A stretch of 35,978 nucleotides of DNA from an uncultured Candidatus Poseidoniales archaeon (GTDB lineage Archaea > Thermoplasmatota > Poseidoniia > Poseidoniales > Thalassarchaeaceae), in NCBI GenBank assembly GCA_902573015.1, contig CACGIE010000012.1, positions 1 through 35,978 on the forward strand, given 5' to 3'. Positions 31,681 to 35,978 of this stretch are shown here, in pieces. Under the pieces are notes generated by a model that made no database searches, was not told where the DNA came from, and saw only the letters and a program-made list of their open reading frames with translations. The position numbers and the translations under genes are program-made. Each line of letters opens with the position of its first letter. Position 1 is the first letter of the stretch.

Positions 31681-32733
31681 TCAGTATGGCCTGTATATCT
31701 TAATCTTGAATGCGGCTATTCGCTTCTCCGAAGTCATGTTTTCATCCACAATCTCGGGGTTCTCCTCCAAGAGTCCCTTCCAGTCTATGATCTCCGTCTC
31801 CGTCTCTACCCGCTTCCACATACAGACCCCATCGATCCCGTCGTTCTGTCCGCATGCTGCCTTCACCCTGTCGACAGCCAGATCTAGGTGGATTTTTGAC
31901 TCGCGTTCATCTCCAAGGCTGGAAAGAAAGGCCATATGGGCATCCTCTATTTCTGGCGTCCTAGGGGCAAGAGAATCCTCGTAGTCATCGGGTTCGCCAC
32001 CTGGGTGCTTACATTCCTTCTCGCTCTTTATGCGATCCGCCAATGACTCGTCCAGAGCGTTAAGAGTCGGGTTAGTGAATTCCGCCTTCAGAACCCCGCT
32101 CACAGAGGTTTTTGTTGAGGAATAGCGCTTAATCAAGAGGGGGTGATTCTTTTTTATCGCACTTTTATCAACAGAGGCAGCTCTGAGCTTGTCTTGGAAA
32201 TCTACGACTCCATCTATCCCTCTGCTATTCCCCATCATCCTCAATAGCCTCTGTCGATACAGGGAGGTCAACGACTTGGCCATAACGTGCCTTTCCTTCG
32301 CTCCCAGCCACTCATCGAAGAGCCTAAGATCATCCTCGCCAGCCTCCTTGATCTCTCCATTGGAAGAGATGTTGTAGATCTCCATGCCCAACTCGATTAT
32401 ATCCCTGTGTCCCTCTATGAGGTTGTCCAGTAAAGTGGCCTTCTCGACGGCCTCATCGATTTGCGCATCAGACATCTCGAACCACTCCCCATGGACACGA
32501 AACGGTGCATACTGGTGGTGCAGATAGTTCTCTACCGTGCTAATCGCGCTAACCTTCATCTCGTGGAGTGAGTAAAGCTCCCTGGGGTTGCCGGTCTGAT
32601 GGTCATCGATCCGGTCGGCCACAGGACGTTCGAAATTGGTTAGTCCTATCTTGACGTAGTTGCCCAGTTCTCCGGTCCTGTAGTCTCGATCACGAAGGAA
32701 GTATAACCACCCTGGCTTCAGTACAACTGTCAT
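31681..32733 (-). CDS. T5orf172 (GIY-YIG superfamily) protein
   Basis: A 350-residue protein. The first 90 residues match the T5orf172 domain: GWLYFLRDRDY, NYVKIGLTNFERPVADRI, STVENYLHHQYAPFRVHGEWFEM. These provide the conserved Tyr, Lys-Ile-Gly, Arg, Glu and His pattern. The rest is helical and acidic without a known domain. The domain is found in phage and mobile-element proteins and is a predicted nuclease. It lies downstream of the zinc protein at 33354 on the same strand with a 27-base gap and GTGAG before the ATG, so it is probably in the operon started by copy 10 of the motif. Confidence 0.82.
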   Translation of the reverse strand: MTVVLKPGWLYFLRDRDYRTGELGNYVKIGLTNFERPVADRIDDHQTGNPRELYSLHEMKVSAISTVENYLHHQYAPFRVHGEWFEMSDAQIDEAVEKATLLDNLIEGHRDIIELGMEIYNISSNGEIKEAGEDDLRLFDEWLGAKERHVMAKSLTSLYRQRLLRMMGNSRGIDGVVDFQDKLRAASVDKSAIKKNHPLLIKRYSSTKTSVSGVLKAEFTNPTLNALDESLADRIKSEKECKHPGGEPDDYEDSLAPRTPEIEDAHMAFLSSLGDERESKIHLDLAVDRVKAACGQNDGIDGVCMWKRVETETEIIDWKGLLEENPEIVDENMTSEKRIAAFKIKIYRPY

Positions 32734-32760
32734 AGTCTCACTTCTCTCATTCTTAGTATA

Positions 32761-33354
32761 TCAATAGTTCAAAGCAAATGATTTGATGTAATCTAAGGTC
32801 GGTGATAGATTTTCATAGTAGGCATCAGAGACGTTTACGTTGTCGAGTATCTCTTCCTGCCTCTGTTTAGGAATCCTGATCCAGTACTGCTTCCTCCACT
32901 GCCTATTTGATAGTAAGGTCTGCCCGCACCACACACCATCGCCATGATCGGGGCCGGTTGATTCGAAAGGAGAGTCTGATGCTTTGGTCGTGAATCCGCA
33001 CATGCACGCCCATGACCTCCTGCCTTTCCTAACGTTGATTTCGATGTCACAAAGCCTACATCTCCTAGGAACAGGTGATGGCGACCCCTTCCTCTCTACA
33101 AAATCGAACGTGGAATGGATTTCCCATGAACATTCGGTGCATTCCCAGTACATGGTGGCTTTCTTTGTCTCCAGCAACAAAAGCTCTGCACATCCATCTA
33201 CCGGACAACACAACTCCACATGTGGCAGCTTGTTGAAGTCGAAAACAACCGGCTCTTTCTTGGGAGAGCACTCGCTACAATCGCATACACTGCCGATCGA
33301 CATAAGATTTCCATTCGGACACCATCCGAATCCATTGGGTAATGAGCTAACCAT
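32761..33354 (-). CDS. Zinc-ribbon hypothetical protein
   Basis: A 197-residue protein with repeated Cys pairs: CDCSEC, LCCPVDGC, WECTEC, RRCRLC and ACMC, suggesting two or three zinc ribbons. The C-terminal 60 residues, with NRQWRKQYWIRIPKQRQEE, are basic and aromatic and may bind nucleic acid. GAGGATGTG precedes the ATG by about ten bases, and AACTTGCAA lies 31 bases upstream. No family is recognised. Confidence 0.7.
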   Translation of the reverse strand: MVSSLPNGFGWCPNGNLMSIGSVCDCSECSPKKEPVVFDFNKLPHVELCCPVDGCAELLLLETKKATMYWECTECSWEIHSTFDFVERKGSPSPVPRRCRLCDIEINVRKGRRSWACMCGFTTKASDSPFESTGPDHGDGVWCGQTLLSNRQWRKQYWIRIPKQRQEEILDNVNVSDAYYENLSPTLDYIKSFALNY

Positions 33355-33384
33355 ATTCTGAACACATCCTCTTTCTTCTTCCTA

Positions 33385-33393
33385 TTGCAAGTT
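33385..33393 (-). promoter_or_regulatory. AACTTGCAA motif, copy 10
   Basis: On the minus strand the nonamer precedes the zinc-protein gene by 31 bases. The following bases are TAGGAAG, so the G falls one position later and the AT-rich block is broken. It lies only 15 bases inside the right-hand peptidase E breakpoint. Confidence 0.5.
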
Positions 33394-33408
33394 ACACATT
33401 TAGTATTA

Positions 33409-33684
33409 TTCCAGATCAATCCCCACTACCATCTGGGCAAGGTCCTGTTCATGGATGGGGATGAGGTTACGAATCACTACGGCGAGTCGAGGGCACAGAG
33501 GATAGCCGAGTTCCACAGGCACCAGGACACCCCGGTGCTGGGGATGTGGGAGGGCTCGTTCGTCCAGTGGGACGGGTCTAGGGGAAGACTGACGGGCAAA
33601 GCAACGGCGTTCCTCCCCGGAGCCGATCCCTGTGATTTCCATGATGGTTCGGAATTCGACTCCGAACTGAGATTCAGAGATTAG
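33409..33684 (+). pseudogene. Peptidase E 3' fragment
   Basis: The frame from FQINPHYH to the stop encodes the last 91 residues of a peptidase E. It is about two-thirds identical by eye to the end of the complete protein at 22512 (for example TPVLGMWEGSFV and DGSEFD are the same). The catalytic serine part is missing and the upstream sequence does not continue the homology, so it cannot be a working peptidase. It is best read as the displaced original 3' end of the gene. Confidence 0.85.
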
Positions 33685-33750
33685 CCATTAGTCGCATAGG
33701 ATAATTGCAAGATTGTCTCCCTGTATGAAGTTCTATATCATATGTGCGGC

Positions 33751-33757
33751 TTTTTTT
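33751..33757 (+). terminator. T-run terminator after the peptidase fragment
   Basis: Seven T residues follow GCGGC, 66 bases after the fragment's stop. A T-run is the usual archaeal termination signal. It may be the original terminator of the peptidase gene. Confidence 0.45.
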
Positions 33758-33830
33758 CGAATTATTAGAGTGTAGGTGACCACATATAGTTCAATTAAAA
33801 CCAAGATGCCCCTTGCGGAATACGATACTG

Positions 33831-34178
33831 ATGAGGAAGCAGAGAGATTACCCGGTTACTCTGTATCGTATCCTCCTCTACCTTTCACGAATGAAGGCAA
33901 AGGGGCCCGAGGCGAAGAGGCTAGTGAGGATAGAGAGGGCCACGGGAATAGATCGCAAGGAGCTCAGAGGTCACTTGGATTCCTTGCATCAAGCCGAATT
34001 GATCGATATCATTGACTCGGGTAAGGTAGGTCGCGGAGGCCATCCAGTCATTCATTGGGAGATAACAGAGTCCGGCAGGATGTGGAGGTCCGACATCGGA
34101 AGGATGATCCAACTAGGACAGAGGATGGGGGAGTATCCGGAGTCATTCTTCTATCTGCCCTCGGATGACATAATTTAG
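33831..34178 (+). CDS. Winged-helix DNA-binding protein
   Basis: From the ATG at 33831 the protein is 115 residues; a TTG at 33813 is in frame. LYRILLYLSRMKAKGPEAK, then RIERATGIDRKELRGHLDSL and IDIIDSGKVGRGGHPVIHWEIT, form a winged helix with a long beta wing. It is probably a resident transcription regulator. The competing frame from 33776 is rejected because it lacks any fold and has frequent charged runs. Target unknown. Confidence 0.68.
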   Translation: MRKQRDYPVTLYRILLYLSRMKAKGPEAKRLVRIERATGIDRKELRGHLDSLHQAELIDIIDSGKVGRGGHPVIHWEITESGRMWRSDIGRMIQLGQRMGEYPESFFYLPSDDII

Positions 34179-34213
34179 GTGGACAAGTAACCTCCTAAAT
34201 ACCCACTCCGTTC

Positions 34214-34221
34214 CTTATACC
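34214..34221 (+). promoter_or_regulatory. TATA box for the gene at 34244
   Basis: CTTATACC lies centred about 26 bases before the ATG, with no Shine-Dalgarno sequence, as in other leaderless genes here. Confidence 0.5.
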
Positions 34222-34243
34222 ACATTCCCTTCTCGGCATCTTC

Positions 34244-34531
34244 ATGGCCGGACCGAAGCCAGTAGAGAACGTGACTAAGGGACTCAGCTCGCTCATCGAC
34301 GAGTTCTCCTCCGCAGTGAAGGAGCTAGTGAACGCGGGAGAGGACACGGTTGTCCACCTAGCAGTGGGAGGAGGTCGTGCGATCAGCGCGATCGTGGATG
34401 CGACGGGCGAGGTGACCAAGGTGACAGTGGAGACAGCGGGCAACGTGGTTGGCACGATCAGCGAGAGCGCCGTGCGAATCGCCAAAGGCAAAGCGGGCAA
34501 GGGAGAGGCCGAAGAAAAGGAGAATGAATGA
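34244..34531 (+). CDS. Small amphipathic hypothetical protein
   Basis: A 95-residue protein rich in Ala, Gly, Val and Ser with a regular amphipathic pattern (TGEVTKVTVETAGNVVGTISESAVRIAKG) and a charged tail. It could lie on a membrane surface or form a fibrous assembly. It is the first of four closely packed genes. No family is recognised. Confidence 0.6.
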   Translation: MAGPKPVENVTKGLSSLIDEFSSAVKELVNAGEDTVVHLAVGGGRAISAIVDATGEVTKVTVETAGNVVGTISESAVRIAKGKAGKGEAEEKENE

Positions 34532-34709
34532 TATGATGGCAAAAGAAATTACGGCCTTATTCAGTGGACTGATGGCGGGACTTGCGGTAAGCAGTTTCAA
34601 GCACTATTACCACATGTTCGCTGAGGGCCAGGATAGAACGAAGATCGATCAATACGAAGTAATCGTGGTCGAAGACAAGACAAAGACAACTAGGAGGAAG
34701 AAGTCATGA
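34524..34709 (+). CDS. Small single-pass membrane protein
   Basis: Up to 61 residues. AGGAG at 34518 suits the in-frame ATG at 34533 better than the one at 34524; both overlap or abut the previous stop. EITALFSGLMAGLAVSSF is one likely membrane helix, followed by a basic tail. Its end overlaps the next ATG. Function unknown. Confidence 0.55.
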   Translation: MNDMMAKEITALFSGLMAGLAVSSFKHYYHMFAEGQDRTKIDQYEVIVVEDKTKTTRRKKS

Positions 34710-34894
34710 TTCCAGTTATCGGGTTTGCAGTCAACCAAGCTGTAAGAGCGTTCGGAGTTATGTCTGTGGCTGGATTTGCAGGCATGGGTTTTGGTCTGGG
34801 AAGGAAATACGGCAGAATTGCATGTGAGATGTCCGATCAAATGTACCAAACAATCTCAGACAGGGTCAATCAACAGAGAGAAGAACTGAGATGA
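34706..34894 (+). CDS. Small Gly-rich membrane-associated protein
   Basis: A 62-residue protein whose ATG overlaps the previous stop (ATGA). GVMSVAGFAGMGFGLGRKYG is a Gly-rich hydrophobic stretch, followed by a helical charged end. AGGAGGAAG precedes it. The next gene starts two bases after its stop. Function unknown. Confidence 0.55.
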   Translation: MIPVIGFAVNQAVRAFGVMSVAGFAGMGFGLGRKYGRIACEMSDQMYQTISDRVNQQREELR

Positions 34895-34895
34895 G

Positions 34896-35315
34896 ATGAT
34901 GAATTCGAATGATCGTCTGCTTTTCCGGGCAGCTGCATTTGCAATGGCTACTACGTCCCTGATTACGGGGATTATCCAAATTACCAGAGATATCGAGAAA
35001 ATATACGCACATCCTCCAGTAGGGCCGAAGTTAATCGAATCCAAGCCCCAGGCCCTCCCGGCCATGAAGTTAGGTTATCCAATCAAACAGTGCGAGTGCA
35101 GAATTTGTGGCAGAACAGGTTACACTGAGTGGCACCACATTATCAGCCGTGGTCATGCAAAGAAGACCAACCAACTGGATCTGATAGATAACCCAGGCAA
35201 CGTTGTGGAGCTTTGCAAGGGATGCCATGACCAAACTACTGCTTCCAAGTCCAGATATCTTCTTGAGAAGAAGCAGAAGAGGTGGAATAAGCGGTTCTGG
35301 AAATCATATCAATAG
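34896..35315 (+). CDS. Membrane-anchored HNH endonuclease
   Basis: A 139-residue protein. Residues 11-28 (RAAAFAMATTSLITGIIQ) form a possible membrane helix. The HNH nuclease follows: CRICGRTGYTEWHHIISRG, then NPGNVVELCKGCHDQT, giving the two zinc Cys pairs, the paired His and the final Asn-x-His. HNH enzymes cut DNA or RNA. Tethering to the membrane is unusual and could target incoming DNA. It sits with small membrane proteins on the same strand. Confidence 0.85.
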   Translation: MMNSNDRLLFRAAAFAMATTSLITGIIQITRDIEKIYAHPPVGPKLIESKPQALPAMKLGYPIKQCECRICGRTGYTEWHHIISRGHAKKTNQLDLIDNPGNVVELCKGCHDQTTASKSRYLLEKKQKRWNKRFWKSYQ

Positions 35316-35346
35316 ATTCAACTTCCTATTACTGGTCGTGTAATCA

Positions 35347-35978
35347 ATGGTGCTTGAAGCCCTCTTGACGGCACTGCCCTCGCTGTTTCCTCCGACCTCA
35401 TTGCGTGATTTCGCGTTCGTGGCAATTATTGTACCAACGATTATCCAGCTCTTGCTACTTATCTCCCCCTACCTCAGGTTTCGCAAAATGATACCCGAGA
35501 AACAAACTATCAAGGCAGTGAATCTAATTGGAAAACTCGAAATTCCTAGGCTATACTCGTGGTTGTTCTTTGAGATATCCAAGATACTTCTCCCGGCAAT
35601 ACTGTCACTTCCGGTATTCTATTTATTCAGGCTTAATCAGCTTACCTTCCAAGATTTAGACAACTTCCCATGGGTCAAATTCCTGGCTGCTACTCTTCTG
35701 CTTGCCTGGTCTCTGAGGTCAATTCATCGAGTAATTCAGATTAGAAGGACATTAGACGATGGTCTTGACAAGTTCCAAGAACAATTAGACTTCATGCAGT
35801 CAGAGATACAAAAATGGACAAAGAACATCCCAAAAATAAACTCCTGGGAAATAGTCAAGGATACATCTCCGACAAAATATCTTCAGTTGCTAGAATACTT
35901 CATCTCTATCCGGGAAACATTCTCATCCGCTTCTAAGAAGGCAAAGAGCAAATCGCCGAAAATAGTGCAAGACAATGT
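35347..35978 (+). CDS. Membrane protein with coiled-coil, truncated by window end
   Basis: The frame is open from the ATG at 35347 to the last base (210 codons). Hydrophobic segments lie near residues 26-41 (VAIIVPTIIQLLLLI), 75-95 (around ILLPAILSLPVFYLF) and 109-120 (FLAATLLLAWSL). A charged, likely coiled-coil stretch follows (RTLDDGLDKFQEQLDFMQSE). No family is recognised. It may work with the preceding nuclease; the C terminus is outside the window. Confidence 0.65.
   Translation, partial: MVLEALLTALPSLFPPTSLRDFAFVAIIVPTIIQLLLLISPYLRFRKMIPEKQTIKAVNLIGKLEIPRLYSWLFFEISKILLPAILSLPVFYLFRLNQLTFQDLDNFPWVKFLAATLLLAWSLRSIHRVIQIRRTLDDGLDKFQEQLDFMQSEIQKWTKNIPKINSWEIVKDTSPTKYLQLLEYFISIRETFSSASKKAKSKSPKIVQDN

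Larger units (their letters stand above)
22977..33408. mobile_element. Probable insertion between duplicated peptidase E 3' ends
   Basis: The 3' part of peptidase E occurs twice: complete at 22977-23249 and as a headless fragment at 33409-33684. Both begin at TTCCAGAT followed by nearly matching AATCC and CACTACCA blocks. An element that inserts in a conserved codon stretch and restores the gene with its own 3' end would leave this pattern. The enclosed cluster is mostly restriction-type genes. No integrase was recognised, so transfer by homologous exchange is equally possible. Confidence 0.5.

Noticed and set aside
33700-33712. Near match ATCTTGCAA on the minus strand
   Set aside because: One mismatch, C instead of G at the sixth base, and it points only at the peptidase fragment.
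33776-34015. Plus-strand frame overlapping the winged-helix gene
   Set aside because: No fold or domain is visible, whereas the other frame has a clear winged helix.
1-35978. Integrase, transposase, CRISPR array, tRNA or rRNA
   Set aside because: None was recognised on either strand; the mobile-element idea rests on the peptidase duplication and the polymerase module only.

Overview
The window looks like part of an archaeal chromosome, probably euryarchaeal. The reasons are that several flanking genes have an AT-rich TATA-type box about 26 bases before the start codon with no leader, the left edge carries an archaeal-style 3-hydroxyacyl-CoA dehydrogenase/enoyl-CoA hydratase fusion, winged-helix regulators are abundant, and AGG/AGA arginine codons are heavily used. 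A marine Thermoplasmatota (Poseidoniales-like) host is my guess and is not proven. I recognised no rRNA, tRNA, CRISPR array, integrase or replication gene.

Layout. 1-4870: ordinary chromosomal genes (fatty-acid beta-oxidation fusion enzyme, HxlR-type regulator, two winged-helix proteins). 4920-7339: a two-gene ABC-type ATPase plus DUF4435 pair of the PARIS (AriA/AriB) defence type. 7600-22350: the most unusual part. It carries a 1400-residue single-subunit RNA polymerase of the T7/mitochondrial type on the minus strand, facing away from a plus-strand cluster with two ubiquitin-like proteins ending in Gly-Gly plus one residue, an E1-like activating enzyme, a JAB/JAMM protease, two related proteins that may be E2-like, several unknown proteins and a TFB/TFIIB-like protein. 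On the minus strand are two small membrane proteins and a 641-residue unknown. 22512-33684: a complete peptidase E gene, then a ten-kilobase cluster (SF2 helicase, PD-(D/E)xK-like nuclease, MORC-type GHKL ATPase, DGQHR protein, GIY-YIG/SAP protein, adenine-type DNA methyltransferase, T5orf172 protein, zinc protein), then a second, broken 3' end of peptidase E. That arrangement is what insertion into the peptidase gene would leave. 33831-35978: a winged-helix gene, three tiny genes of which two look membrane-associated, a membrane-anchored HNH nuclease and a truncated membrane protein.

How it may work together. The nonamer AACTTGCAA occurs exactly ten times, always pointing toward a nearby gene start. 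In eight of the ten, a G lies six bases after it, and in seven the five bases between are all A/T. This resembles a promoter of a single-subunit RNA polymerase: a short recognition block, an AT-rich melting block and an initiating G. The polymerase gene lacks the motif and instead has a TATA-like box at leaderless spacing, which fits an early gene read by the host polymerase. In three places a GC-rich hairpin lies between an upstream stop codon and the motif, resembling terminator-promoter joints. Genes in this module mostly have strong Shine-Dalgarno sequences, unlike the leaderless flanks. I propose a self-transcribing archaeal mobile element with its own polymerase, promoters and ubiquitin-like conjugation pathway. 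The polymerase, ubiquitin-like, E1 and JAB identifications rest on visible motifs. The promoter assignment, the E2 and TFB calls and the element's limits are inference.
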